The notes under the pieces: model-generated
Databases searched by the model: none
What the model was told of the DNA's origin: nothing
Seen by the model: the letters and a program-made list of their open reading frames with translations, nothing else
Made by a program: the position numbers and the translations under genes
In this document: in pieces, positions 11,685 to 22,664 of the stretch
How positions within the stretch are numbered: the stretch's first letter is position 1
Layout of the letters: the number at the start of each line of letters is the position of its first letter
NCBI GenBank assembly: GCA_026826555.1
Contig: JAKSZT010054324.1
Location: 2,273,143 to 2,337,142, forward strand
DNA length: 64,000 nucleotides
Direction: 5' to 3'
Source of the DNA: Tolypeutes matacus
Taxonomy: Eukaryota; Chordata; Mammalia; Cingulata; Chlamyphoridae

Positions 11685-12205
11685 GAAGTTAATTTTTTCT
11701 TGAAATATCACTAGGAAGGATGTATCCAGTGTGCTAATGCCTTGCATATATATGAAGGCTCTCACTCCTAAGCAAGGGAGCATATAGTGCTGAAGTCTAA
11801 AAAAGAGAGTTAAAAAAAAAAAATTTCAAAGCCTAGAGGAACTAGGGCATGCTTTCAGCTACAATGGGCAATTTCCAAGGGTCATTTAGTAATATCAATA
11901 ACTGCCTAGACCATGTTTTCCCATTCATTTAACCCTAACCCTATTCATATGTGCTCAAGTGATGCTGATGTAACATATATGCAACTGGTCGTCAGCAGAG
12001 GACTGCAGAGATTCCTGCCTGGAAAGGCTTGTTTTCAAACAGAATACAGTACTACTAATGGAAATATGTCAGATTCCCTATTAGTTATCCAAGGCATCTC
12101 CTTCCTCATATCCAGATAATAGTCAATGCTAGAAGGCAATTGAGCAATGTTGAGTTTTTAGCAGCATTTTTTGGCATGCTGGTTATTTCTAAAACAAAAC
12201 CAAGC
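11685..12205. other. Unannotated stretch
   Basis: No recognised repeat or gene. An A11 run at 11813-11823 is present. Confidence 0.5.
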
Positions 12206-12206
12206 A

Positions 12207-12262
12207 AATTAAAAAAACAAACAAAACCACATACAACAGTTTTGTTTTGTTTTTTTTAATTT
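12207..12262. repeat. Near-perfect A/T-rich inverted repeat (hairpin)
   Basis: Left arm at 12207-12228 (AAATTAAAAAAACAAACAAAAC) pairs with right arm at 12239-12262 with about two extra bases, around a 10-nt loop (cacatacaac). The right arm resembles a (TTTTG)n tract and the left a (CAAAA)n tract. Confidence 0.8.
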
Positions 12263-12264
12263 AT

Positions 12265-12945
12265 AAGTTGATCTTTTAATGAACTGTTGTTCATAAATGG
12301 AATCTTTCTACAGATCTCTGTGAGCTGAGCACAAGAATAGAGGGGGACATTTAATGTTCAGATCAAAGGGGAAGTAAGTTTCTGAAAGTGCTTCCTTTAA
12401 GGTGAGAGCAGTGGGTAGTTAAGCAATTTGTAGGACTTGGTGATGAGATCAGGTTGAGAGCAAATGGTTTTGAGCATTTGGTGAATGAGAACACCTACAG
12501 GTCAGTGATCCTTGCCTATGTGTACATCAGTGTCTTCTAGTTTTGCCATTAAACCAGGGTGATTTTATATATATTGCACTTAAGCAAAAGGAGGTGAGGC
12601 TAATGGAGGAGATTCTGTCATCCACTACTTCCATATATAATTTCCATATACAAGTCATACTAAGGAATGATAATCACACTTCCACGACCGCCATGTGCCC
12701 TGCTTTCTTTTATGTCATACATATCAGCATGTTCATATTTGCGTAATTAATGCATATTATAACATATAGTATATATATTGATTAAAAATTTGTTCACAAA
12801 GAATTTTTTATGTAATCAGTCACTTTGTTATCCAGTTAAACTTAGATCAACATCCAGTGTAAGACTACTATATATTCTGCTAAGACCTATGGGATTTAGT
12901 TCTGTCGAGATGGAAGTGACAATGGAAGCACACTTTCAGATATCT
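12265..12945. other. Unannotated AT-rich stretch
   Basis: No clear element. The frame at 12778-13089 (103 codons) starts here and runs into the HAL1-like region; I recognise no domain in it. Confidence 0.45.
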
Positions 12946-12949
12946 CCAA

Positions 12950-14800
12950 AACACCATATAAAAAAGCAACTAGATAGGAAAACAAAAATTCATGGACAGT
13001 ATTTACAATTAGCCACTCAAATCTATCTTGTATCAGCATCTTTGCAATACGAAGCAAAGAAAAACAGTAGGAAGCTGAGGGACCTTTAATAGGAGAGCTC
13101 CCAAACAGCTGAAACTATTCCCTAGAGAGCACAGTGGGCTGATTTGAGAATAGCCGCTGAAAAGAGACAGGGTTTTACCAACTCCAATCACAAATGAGTA
13201 GAAGTGGTGCCCAGGAATATGAGCTGAAGGGCTGGAACTCTCAAAACTGAACACTTCCCCACACTGGGAAGAAACTGCTGGTAATGGACTCAAAATAGAA
13301 TAGGAAAGAAAGCATTGAGTTAAAGGGGAAAACAATCTAAATAAATGCGGTGAGGGAGAATACAGCTAGAAAATTTCAGAAAACAAGCGCCATATGTTTA
13401 GCACTACACAAAAACAACAGAAGAGGGAGCTCTGTGAAGTTGAAAAGCTATCTGACCCAAGCCTCTAGCAGCTGGGTATTATGCCCAAATAGAATTACAA
13501 AATTTCTCTTTTAAATAAAAAAAAATCAGATCTAAAAAAAAAAAAGTTCAGAGAAAGTAATTTATCATAAAAGGAAGCAACAGAAAATTATTGAAGCCAA
13601 AGCCCAAATAAAATTATTATTTTAAAAACTGGAAAAGGAGCAATATAACATCCTTACAGAAAATGAAAGCATATTGAAATGATTGAAGATTGGAAAAGAA
13701 GATACATCCAATGGATAATAGGAATTGGATGATAGGAATGTCAGAAGAAGTAAACAAAAGCAGAGGCATCAAATAAATAATAGGAATTATGATTCAAGAA
13801 AATATTCCAGAAATAAAGATTTCAAATACATATTTAAAGAGGTTACTGTCTATCTAAGAATTATGGCCCAAAATAGAAAAAAAACAAGACTTTCTAGGAA
13901 AATTACTAAGCTTTAGAAACAAAAATGGAGTGGGGAGTCATATAGGTAAAAAGAGCATGTAACTTAAAGGGAAAATTAGATTATCATCAGACTTTTTAAC
14001 AGCAATGCCTTGCATGAAAAGAAAATGGAATAACATATTTAAAATATTCCAAGGAAAGAAAATGTGAGCCAAAGGTATTTTGATTGAGCAAAACTTATTT
14101 TCAAGTATACAAGGAATAAAGAAACGTTTATCAACATGCAAGAACGAAGGTGATATAATTTCCATTGAATTTTTTTTGAAGAGTCATCATATAAGCATCA
14201 TATAAGCAAAATGCCTAGAGAATCAAGGGCTTGTAGTGAGCATTAAATATATAGATTTCTTACCTATAGAACTAGGTTTAAATAAGAACTAAAAGTGAGT
14301 GTGTGCGTGTATATATATGGCTTTATATTCACAATGCAGATATAGAACAAATAGCATTTTTTTTTTAATGGGAAGGACATGGATATAGCATATGCAAAAA
14401 AACTTATTCAAAATTGTAATTGGTGGTAGTATTTATATTGTTATACTGAGACTGTTGTGTGTGTAGTATGAGATAAAATAAATAAAACATTATAGAATAT
14501 TCTAATTCTATTCTTGTGTCCTTTAGAGCATTCTCAATATGGAAAACTTGAGCTACATTTGTAATAGTATTGTCATTCTGAGACTTATGTGTATAGTATT
14601 GGATAAAGCAAATGTGATAAAGAAATTATGGGATATTCCAGTTCACTATACCATATGATTGTGGAAATCAACATTCTCAGTGTAGAAGAAGAATATAGAA
14701 ATGTAAATATAGAAAAGGTTCTTTAAAAACCATTTAGTAATTTTGGATGAATTGTATGCTTTTTAATATGTATCAATAAAATTATTTGTTAAAAATTAAA
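12950..14800 (+). mobile_element. HAL1-like (half-LINE) element, decayed
   Basis: HAL1 elements are L1 relatives with an ORF1 but no ORF2. The strongest match is 13560-14160: 'aaaattattgaagccaaag', 'ttagattatcatcagac', 'ttttaacagcaatgcctt', 'atggaataacatatt', 'ggaaagaaaatgtgagcc' and 'ttatcaacatgcaagaac' occur in the order of the ORF1 C-terminal half. The 3' non-coding part at 14290-14800 contains the typical 'tgtgtgtagtatgagataaa' and 'agcattctcaatatgg' words and ends near an AATAAA at 14775. ORF1 is broken by stops; the 63-codon frame at 13725-13916 is a fragment of it. The 5' boundary is uncertain. Confidence 0.65.
14427..14690 (+). repeat. Two diverged ~134-bp direct repeats within HAL1-like 3' region
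   Basis: Unit 1 starts near 14427 (gtagtatttatattg, then gagactgttgtgtgtgtag, gatattc-like end). Unit 2 starts near 14561 (gtaatagtattgtcat, then gagacttatgtgtatag, gggatattc). The copies are clearly related but diverged, so the duplication is old and probably part of the family's own structure. Confidence 0.55.
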
Positions 14801-14864
14801 AATATTTAGTACTGTATTTGAACTGGAAAGAACATTATAAACTCATGAGATGACATATTTAAAA

Positions 14865-14935
14865 TTTATATTTATATTTATTTATGTATATGTATATATG
14901 TTTGTATATGTAAGAGTGTGTATGTATGTGAGTTT
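14865..14935 (+). repeat. TA/TG-rich simple repeat
   Basis: Words such as tatttat, tatgtata and tgtgtatg over about 70 bp. Confidence 0.8.
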
Positions 14936-15855
14936 TATTTCCTAGTTCTGTCTACTGATAATGTCTACAATAATGACAATCCCTATCAATGAGCATCCTT
15001 AGTGCTCAGCTTTGCAGTCTTGAAGTACAATTTCCTACAACAGGAAACAAGGGCTTCTTGGAGAATGGTTGATCCTGTGTATGGGACAGGAAATGTACAA
15101 AGCCTGGAACATCTGCCACACTAGGCAGCAAAAGATATATCAAACACTACCTAGGATGATGTTAAAAGGACATAGGAGCCAACCTGAAGGGGTGTCCACT
15201 AGCCAAAGATTGAACAACTTGTGCTTCAATAAAGATATCAACTTCAACATCCTGAAACTTATAAAATATATTTAAATTCCTGAGTTCAGAATTATGTTAA
15301 AAGCCAGTTGGTCACCTTTTGAGTATAACAAGGAATCAATTCATTATCTTGTAAACCAAATAAAGAGAATACACCAAACATTTATTTTACCCTTCCCATA
15401 TGTCTGTAACACTGGGCAACCAAATCAGGGTTAATTCCTTTATAAAAGGAAAATAATTGTTTATAAAGTTATTTCAGCTAATAAATTAAAATGATGGGAT
15501 TTAAATACCACTGTTTTGCAACCTTCAGTGAATAAATGGATATGCAGTGAGCATCAGCTAACATGACAAAGGAGAAACAACTATACATTATGTGCCCCCT
15601 GATGAAAGAACATGACACCATTGTCAAAGGGATTAAACCTGAGCTTGCTCAAGCCTCTGGCTCTGGCTGTTAATATGCAGGAAATATAAAGAAAAGCAAG
15701 TTAAACTATAAAATGAATTTGTAATGTAAAAAAAAAAAAAAAATACAAACTGTTGGGTAATCTGCAGGATAAATGGCTTTTGTTCTTTATCAGAAACTGG
15801 TAAGAAAAAGAGAGATGTAGGAGGAAACTGTATAATATAAGACACTTAGAAGACA
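14936..15855. other. Unannotated AT-rich stretch
   Basis: No recognised repeat or exon. A pure A run at 15728-15742 has no recognised retroposon body next to it. Confidence 0.5.
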
Positions 15856-15859
15856 CATC

Positions 15860-16145
15860 AATTTTTTAAAAAATGGGCAAGACTTACCTATAGTATCCAA
15901 AGATTCCTACTTGGGTAATAAAACCAGAAGTAAAATCAAGGAAGTAATTTCTATACAAGTTAGTACAGTGATTATTTTTGAAAGGAAGACACTGTGATTG
16001 ACATGAGGTACCCGGAGGGGCCCATGAGAAAGCTCTATTTCCTGACCTGGGCTGCGCTTAGAAAGATATTTGTCTTATAATAATTTACTAAATTATTTAT
16101 TTGTTCTGCATCATTTTTTATGCGTCTGGTTTTCTGTAACAAAAA
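15860..16145 (+). repeat. L1M/HAL1-type 3' UTR relic
   Basis: Contains 'aagctctatttcctgacctg' near 16030, the common L1M/HAL1 3' motif (usually ttctatatcttgacctggg), preceded by 'gtacagtgattatttttg' and followed by an A/T-rich tail. Old and diverged. Confidence 0.45.
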
Positions 16146-16189
16146 GATTTCAAAAAAGACAGTGTGACAGACAACTTTTAAGCCATTAA

Positions 16190-16317
16190 TCTTCATAATA
16201 AAATAAATTGTAGAGTAGATAATATTATCTTTCCTTCAAAATGGAGACTCGGACTGATTGACAGTTACAAACCAGGTGTAAGTTGGATTTAGAACTCAGC
16301 GGTTGTCTTTCCAAAAA
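16190..16317 (+). repeat. MIR-like relic
   Basis: Contains 'aaaatggagactcggactg', then 'acaaaccaggtgtaagttgg' and 'tttagaactcagcggttg', matching the MIR end (gatgaggaaactgaggctc, agctagtaagtgg, ttcgaacccagg). Confidence 0.5.
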
Positions 16318-16522
16318 TCTTCCCCCCTCCCTCCCTCTCTCTCTCCCTTCCCTCTCCCCTCTCCCCCTCCCTCTACCCCCTCCCTTTCTCCCTTCTTCTC
16401 CTTCTTATCTACCCCTCCCCCTCTTTCTTTTCTCCCTCTCTCTCTCTCTCTTCCCCTCCATTCTCTCTCCCTTCTTCCCCTCCTCCTTCCTTTCCTCCTC
16501 TCCTCTCTACCCTCCTCTCTTT
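16318..16522 (+). repeat. Polypyrimidine (C/T)n tract, ~205 bp
   Basis: Almost pure pyrimidine strand (cctccct, ctctctctc, ccttcc words) with only a few interrupting A bases. Frames of 110 and 82 codons across it consist of Ser, Pro, Leu and Phe because of composition and are not genes. Confidence 0.95.
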
Positions 16523-16970
16523 TGCTTCCTTGCGTGCCTTTTTTTTGTTAGGCTGCCTTTACAAATTCACCCCCATGGCACTAAAATAATAATAGATCCT
16601 AGTACATGGGTATAGTTGATAAACAGGACAATTAAAATGAAAATAAATATTAAAAAGCCTTTTAAAAGGTATTTATGTTTCAGTCTATACCAGTCTAAGA
16701 GAGTGAATTTTGTTTGGCTTTTTAAGTTCTCATGCTGGACTTTAGAAAGCAGAAATGCCATTATTAACTGACACATATTATAAGATGCTATTTTTCTTAA
16801 GGGTATCAGTTGAAGAACCCATTTTTCTCATTTTTCTTTGACTAGATTAAGCTATGGTAATATTACCTTCTTCAGACCATCGAGAGGAGGATTTATATAA
16901 GGCTGAAGAAATGGCTACTTTTTATGTGCTTTTAACAAATATATATATATATATATTTTTTTTTCACATG
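16523..16970. other. Unannotated AT-rich stretch
   Basis: No recognised element; a (TA)n run and T run lie at 16940-16965. Confidence 0.5.
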
Positions 16971-16971
16971 A

Positions 16972-17098
16972 GTCTGCCCTATATCCTGTTAAACTTTAAA
17001 CTCCTCAAGGGCAGGGATCAAGTTGATTTTTTTCTTTGTATTTCCTCAGGGTATCTAGTGTAGCACTTTCATGCTCTATGGGTGCTCAATACCTATTA
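16972..17098 (+). repeat. L2 LINE 3' end relic
   Basis: Good match to the L2 tail: 'aaactcctcaagggcaggg', 'tttgtatttcctcagggta', 'tctagtgtagcactttcatg' and 'gggtgctcaatacctatta'. Confidence 0.75.
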
Positions 17099-17338
17099 TT
17101 CAGCCAACTGGCAAAATGATTGTAATCTGTAGTGAGCACTGGGTTGCTTCTATAAATAGAGACACTTTGGCTTGGAAATGTCTAAAACCTATTTTACCTG
17201 CCATTTTCTTTTCCTTCTGTTAAAAGCAAATACACCCCTGTATTAATTTATATTTTTACAAAGAATATTTCTGTATGAAGTTTTGATAACATTTAAAGGA
17301 AATTTTAATGAGTCCTTTAGGGAAAAGAAATTGTCTAA

Positions 17339-17340
<2 letters not shown>

Positions 17341-17372
<32 letters not shown>
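17341..17372 (+). repeat. Pure T32 homopolymer
   Basis: Thirty-two consecutive T. It reads as a poly(A) tail on the minus strand, but I do not recognise a retroposon to its right. Confidence 0.95.
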
Positions 17373-17375
<3 letters not shown>

Positions 17376-18690
17376 GTTGAATTTCTTAATTGAAAATCTT
17401 CCTTCCCTTTCTAAGACTGAGCAAAGATACCTATGAATAACTTTCAAAGATGCTTGCTGTCTGAGATGACTCAGATAGGCCAAATATTTTCAATAGTTCA
17501 TTGATCAAATTCTGGAGGGTTATTATTCTCTTTAAAAAGTAATTATTTTCAATAATTATTAATCAGACGATTGCTTTGCTCTAAATTTTGACTGTACTTA
17601 TTCCCAGAGCCTGTATCATAAATCAGATACTTTCTTTCAGAAACAAAAATATTTTTAATGGGAAATTTTATTACTGGCTAAGAATATTTAAAACATTGTA
17701 TTAGAATTTCCTGTTCAGTAAGCTCCTTAAGCACAGGAAATATAATCTAGCATTTATATGTATAACCCAGGTTATGACAAATTCATTTGTATTATCTAGC
17801 ATATGACAAAATCTAAATGTGCTCAGTCTGTCAGTGAAAGTGGCAGATAATGGTGTTTCTTAGACTGAATAACCATTTTTAAAGCGAGGACTGACCTTAT
17901 ATTTTATCCCTCTCCAAATTCTCCTACAAATCTGGGTAATTCAGATTGTTAGAAGAAGCAATGCTGCTCTCCACTCTGAGCCCTAACTGAGCCACAAGTA
18001 AACAACCAGGGCTCATAACTCAGTGTTGCTCAAGCCTTGTGGCTAGGGCTATGCTCATTGGCTTACTCTGTCTGACCGTCCTACAAGACTTGGATATTTT
18101 ACAGTTAATATTCCCTTCAGTGATCTACCTAGGGGCCCTGTTGTCCTCCACCTCCTTTCTTTTCTGCTTTCTATAAAATATAGTTACACAAGACAGCTTT
18201 TACCATATTCAAAATGTCTCTTCTACAGTTTCCATCTTCCTTGATACAACATCCAGAGAACAGTTGGGAGCAAAAAGATTCAAATAAGCAGTCAATCACC
18301 ATAGCATTTAGAGTGTCTCTCCCCCAATATTTGACATTTTCTTGACATTCTATCACAGCACTTCACACTTTATTGGAATGCCATGAAAACAATTACTGGA
18401 TAACTAACAGGAACTGGGAAGAAAAAAAAAAGTCCTTCTAAAATAACATCCTAAAAATTGATAAAGCCATACTGTACTGAGATAAATGCAAGATTGTTCA
18501 GTGGGACTAGTGGAAATTATTCCATGGTATATAAAGGCAACAAATATGAAGTAAGGGAAAAAAGTATTTTATAGAATTGGGGGACATTTTTATTTTAGGT
18601 GATCCATGAATTACTTAAGATTTCCTTTGAATCTCCCTATGTCAGTAATTAGTAAATGAATCCAGTAAAGAAACATTACTACATAAATAA
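17373..18690. other. Unannotated stretch
   Basis: Mostly unique AT-rich DNA. A weak L2-like piece ('gtaagctccttaagcacagg') lies near 17718. No gene recognised. Confidence 0.5.
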
Positions 18691-18702
18691 AAGTTAATGA
18701 TC

Positions 18703-19050
18703 TTGGGAAGTGAATGTGGCTCAGGTGACTGAGCTCCCACCTACCACATGACAGGTCCATAGTTCAGTTCCCAGTGCCTCTTAAATAAGACAGCAAGCTG
18801 GCATCATGGGTAGGCGTGGCAAGCTGACACAACAAGATGATGCAACAAGAGACACAAGAAGAAAAAGCATAATGAGAGACACAACATAGCAGTGAGCAGA
18901 AGTGGCTCAAGTGATCAGGCGCCTCCCTCCTGCATCAGAGGTTCTGGGTTCTGTTCCAGTGCCTCCAAAAGACACAGCACACAACAAGTGCAAACAACGA
19001 GGGGGTGGGGAGAAATAAATAAATAAATAAAATCTTAAAAAAAAAAAAAA
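18703..19050 (+). mobile_element. Dimeric tRNA-derived SINE (DAS-like) with TSD
   Basis: Two tRNA-related modules are visible: the first at about 18705-18785 ('gtggctcaggtgactgagc', then 'ggtccatagttcagttccc') and the second at about 18898-18970 ('gtggctcaagtgatcaggcg', then 'ggttctgggttctgttcc'). A linker rich in CAACA/GACAC words joins them, and the tail is (AAAT)n plus poly(A). A direct repeat AAGTTAATGATC occurs at 18691-18702, and its last 10 bases recur at 19051-19060 directly after the A-tail, showing L1-driven retroposition. The family is typical of armadillos and is the main species clue. Confidence 0.9.
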
Positions 19051-19060
19051 GTTAATGATC

Positions 19061-19900
19061 CCATCTATCATTTGTCACCATGTTTTCTGGAGTGGCACAT
19101 AAACGCAACATTAAATTATTGGAAAACAGGGGCCTTAGGGAAAGGGTGACTTGCGATTTTAAGATGTACTCTACTTAAGTAATTTCCTGAAACATTCCAG
19201 ATTGTGAGGAGTAAACAACAGAAGAGAAATGAAGGGAGCCAGGATGCTAACATGAGAATATGCAGCACTTAAAAGGTTTTGCAAAATTTTGGTCAAAGAG
19301 GCAGGTGATAGCTGTGGAAAAAGGTAAGTAGGGGCATATTTCCACAATGCTACAACATATAGGCTAAGGAATGGGTTTTATGAGGGAAATTTATAAACAA
19401 AGGGCCAGTACTATGAGACATGTGTTCCCCTACCCTTCTGCTCTCATGGAGAGGCATGCAGAATCTAGGTGAACTTGCTGGAGTCACAATTGGTTTACAT
19501 TCCCAGAGGGTGACCTCACCTCTTGTGGTCCTTCTGTTTTATAGGGCAAGGATGTGAGCATCCTTGACAGGATCATGTGGGAACAGACTATTTGGGGGCC
19601 AGGAAGTTTGGGTTTGTTGCCTGGGATGACCCATCGCCTGGACTCTGCAACTCTGGGGAGGCTGTAGCCCCTCCCACTTTGAGAAGGTTGCCACTGGTGC
19701 TGTGGGAAACTGAGTTCAGGTGCAGTCATCCTCCTGGAAGACAGCAGACGTTAGAGGCCCTAGCCAGTTTCTTTTCCAAGCCACCCAGAATGTACTGGAA
19801 ATATCTATCTTGATAGTGGCACCAAAATAGGGTAATTGGAGAGCAGCTTCATGGTAAACAGAAGCTTTCCATGAGCAGATTCTTGTAAATTAGTAAAGGT
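19061..19900. other. Unidentified block, GC-richer in 19430-19810
   Basis: The first part is ordinary AT-rich DNA. From about 19430 to 19810 composition changes: more GC, with words such as 'gcatccttgacagg', 'ccatcgcctggactctgc' and 'aagccacccagaatgtact'. Frames of 81 and 78 codons overlap on opposite strands. It may be an old LTR, but I cannot name the family and see no terminal repeats. Confidence 0.35.
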
Positions 19901-19904
19901 CACA

Positions 19905-20098
19905 ATTATTTTGAGAGTTCTAACCATATATTCAGCTTTATATTCCCTCATTTAATGTTGACAGCACTTTGCATTTTACAGATGGCATAAGAAATGTTTA
20001 GATATGTCAAATTGCCAAGCCTGGTAAGTGGTCCTGTCACAACTGATATACAAAACTAGTTAGCTCTACTAGCTTCAAAACCAGTGTGCTTTCTGATA
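19905..20098 (+). repeat. MIR relic
   Basis: Order of 'ccctcatttaatgttgac', 'tttgcattttacagatggc', 'gccaagcctggtaagtgg' and 'aaaccagtgtgctttctg' matches MIR. Confidence 0.65.
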
Positions 20099-20480
20099 TA
20101 AAATACTGATTTTCATAGCTGTGAAGTTGTAGGAGTTCAAAGAGATGGAACTCTGTCACTTCTCGTCCTTTAGGCTAAGAACAAGTGTAGTGTCTTTCTT
20201 ATCAGTTTAATATCAAAAGAGATGGGACTCTGAGAAGGATCATGGACACATTGTAAAAAAATGAATATCTGAGTCATAAGTGCTATTCTAAGTTTGGTTT
20301 CAATTAAGGAAAAGAAGGAACTCTGTTTTAAGTGTATGTATCTGTGATATCTATAGAATTCCAATACCTTTACAAGGACCTACTCCAAATTTATAGGATC
20401 TCTAGAGGTTACAAATAAACTGTTTAAGCAAAAAGTCACTTTAAGGATTATTATTACCATCATTGAATTTATAGCCCATT
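20099..20480. other. Unannotated stretch
   Basis: No recognised feature. Confidence 0.5.
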
Positions 20481-20484
20481 AATA

Positions 20485-20660
20485 ACCATTATAATAACTG
20501 TTATTGATGGAGCACATTGTGGTTTTGTAAATAGTATCTCATTTATGGAATAATTATATTTACCTCTTTAAAAAAAAAAGAATGCTAAAATTCAGAGCAT
20601 TTAGGTGATTTTCCCAATATAATGAATTTGAACCCAAACCTTCTGACCTCAGTTGCCTTT
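20485..20660 (+). repeat. MIR relic
   Basis: Contains 'tgttattgatggagcac', 'aaatagtatctcatttatgg', 'tttaggtgattttcccaa' and 'gaatttgaacccaaacc', in MIR order. Confidence 0.65.
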
Positions 20661-20814
20661 AGCTCATTCTCCTAAGTTACAAACAACTTGTCTAAGATGT
20701 TTCACTAAGCATTTTTATTTCAAATTATAAAATAGGTAAAGTGATTTCAGGTCACATCATGGGTCCAAATAAGTATTACACCACTGCACACTTATTCTTA
20801 TGCACAATTATAAA

Positions 20815-20925
20815 TTATAGCATAATTATATATTATATAGTATATACTTACATATTATTTTATACTATATATTTTAGCATATATTATATATTATATGTTA
20901 TACTATAATTCTAATATTTAATATT
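20815..20925 (+). repeat. AT-rich palindrome-containing tract
   Basis: Over 90% A/T. An 11-bp perfect inverted repeat (TATATAGTATA at 20834-20844 and TATACTATATA at 20861-20871, loop 16 nt) lies among further weak palindromes. Confidence 0.75.
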
Positions 20926-22012
20926 ATAATTTTTACCATTATGGTTCTCACATTTTTATTAAGAATGTATCCAAATTAAATTTGCCTTTTATACTTCTGA
21001 TAAACCATCCCAATGCCATTTTTAAAGTACCTACTTAGATGATTATCAAGATCTATGAGGTTTCTATTTTCTACACCATTGTAAATGATCAGAAATAGCT
21101 TTGAGTATTAGACCTTTATTACAGACATATAAGAGAGAATGATAGAACATTAGGATGATATTCTTCTCCATTTTCCTTGTTGAAGAGGATTTATAGATCT
21201 TAAAATCCTTCTAGGTAACTGCTAATACAAAGAGAGAGATTCTAGTTTAGCATTTCACCCAAAGGCCATGATAACATCTCCAGTGAAATAGCTTCATTTC
21301 TGCCTTCCTGTAAAATACTTATGTCGCAGGCTTGGTAGAGAACCAGAAAACTCGTGGAATTAAACTTGGCAGAGAAGCAGCAGCTGCTGCTAACATCATG
21401 TTGAGAGAACCAGTCATAACTTATAAACTGTATAAGAATCAATTTATAAACTATCATGTTTTGTTTATTTTAATCCCTACAAAATATTGAATTAAAATCC
21501 TGCAAAATAATAATGTTATATCTTATATCATTGAGATGAAGGCATTAGGCACAGTGCTTAGAAGATTTGCCCTAGGCCAAAGAACTTTTACTAGGAAAAT
21601 TTGTGTCTTCTGACTCCTCAATTTTTGTCTCCTAACTCCACAGGCTTTATTCTTTCCACTATTCCGCTCTGTGTCCTAATTAATGATTTACTATTTTGTA
21701 CTTGTTTTAAAAATATCAACATGTATGTAAACATTCACATTTAACAATTTGTGATTTATTCTAGTGAAGAGAATCCATTTTAGATGACTGTATTATTTGT
21801 CTTAAATATTTTCACAATATTCTCTTATTTGAGATTCTTTGGGTATTTCTAGTCACGTATTTCCACTTTAAAAAAATACTCAGAATTGATATTTCTATTA
21901 GCTATTAATAGAAATTTAATATTATGGACTCTGTTTGTATAAAACAATTCCATTTGTACTGTAGCAATTGTTTTTATAAACAAAATGTTCAGAACATGAA
22001 ACTGTGTTTTCT
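20926..22012. other. Unannotated AT-rich stretch
   Basis: No recognised repeat or gene; the antisense frame at 21242-21457 has no recognisable domain. Confidence 0.5.
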
Positions 22013-22016
22013 ATAG

Positions 22017-22194
22017 TGCCGTTTCCCAAACTTTGTTGATGATAGCTGTCACCTGAAGTGTTCTTTAAACCCAGAGTTTCCCTAGGGCTCTGCCATGGAG
22101 ATTTGGGTTGAGTAATTTGGATGAGATTTCAGAAATTTTATTTCTAACAAGGATTTTCAGCAATTCTTCTCTTCACGTAATTTTGGGAAACACT
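22017..22194 (+). mobile_element. MER20-like hAT MITE relic
   Basis: Inverted termini GTTTCCCAAACTT (from about 22019) and TTTTGGGAAACACTG (to about 22195) enclose about 180 bp, with 'gcagcaattcttctc'-type inner words seen in MER20/MER5 elements. Flanks 'tctata' and 'tctaca' may be remains of the target duplication. Confidence 0.6.
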
Positions 22195-22422
22195 GCTCTA
22201 CATCAGTTTGGACTGATTTCTCTCTACAAAAAATGTAAAATTTAAGCAGTAGATACATTGGGTATTCTTTTCCAAATGTAAACACTTGCCATATGAGCAA
22301 CTTTCATTTGTCTGGATAAACAAGTCTTCATTTGTAAAATGGGAATGATATCCTCTTAGAAGAATATGAAAATATAAATGAAACCTTTAGTATAACTTTC
22401 AATAAATTAATACACAGTAGAT

Positions 22423-22656
22423 CAGGGGTTCTTAACCATGAGTCCCTGGACCCCCAAAGGGTCTGTGGAAAGTTTTCAGGGGGTCTGTGGGTTTGAATTG
22501 AAAAAAATCAACTTCACATCTTTATTTTCTCTGACCTCTAACTGAAATCTAGCATTTCCTTCACTTATGAATATATGCAATAAATAAATTACTGTAGTCT
22601 TCATTTCACCCAACTGGCAAAGGGGTCTGTGGAACAAAAATGGTTAAGAACCCCTG
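22423..22656 (+). mobile_element. hAT-type MITE with 16-bp TIRs and perfect 8-bp TSD
   Basis: A 234-bp element with terminal inverted repeats CAGGGGTTCTTAACCA and TGGTTAAGAACCCCTG (perfect over 16 bp), flanked by the identical 8-bp repeat CAGTAGAT (22415-22422 and 22657-22664). TIRs starting CAG and an 8-bp duplication define hAT DNA transposons. At 234 bp it has no transposase and was moved by an autonomous relative. A second, more diverged copy of the same family lies at 42541-42748. Confidence 0.92.
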
Positions 22657-22664
22657 CAGTAGAT

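Noticed and set aside
16283..16615. 110-codon Pro/Ser/Leu-rich frame
   Set aside because: Produced by a polypyrimidine tract; the overlapping frame shows the same composition.
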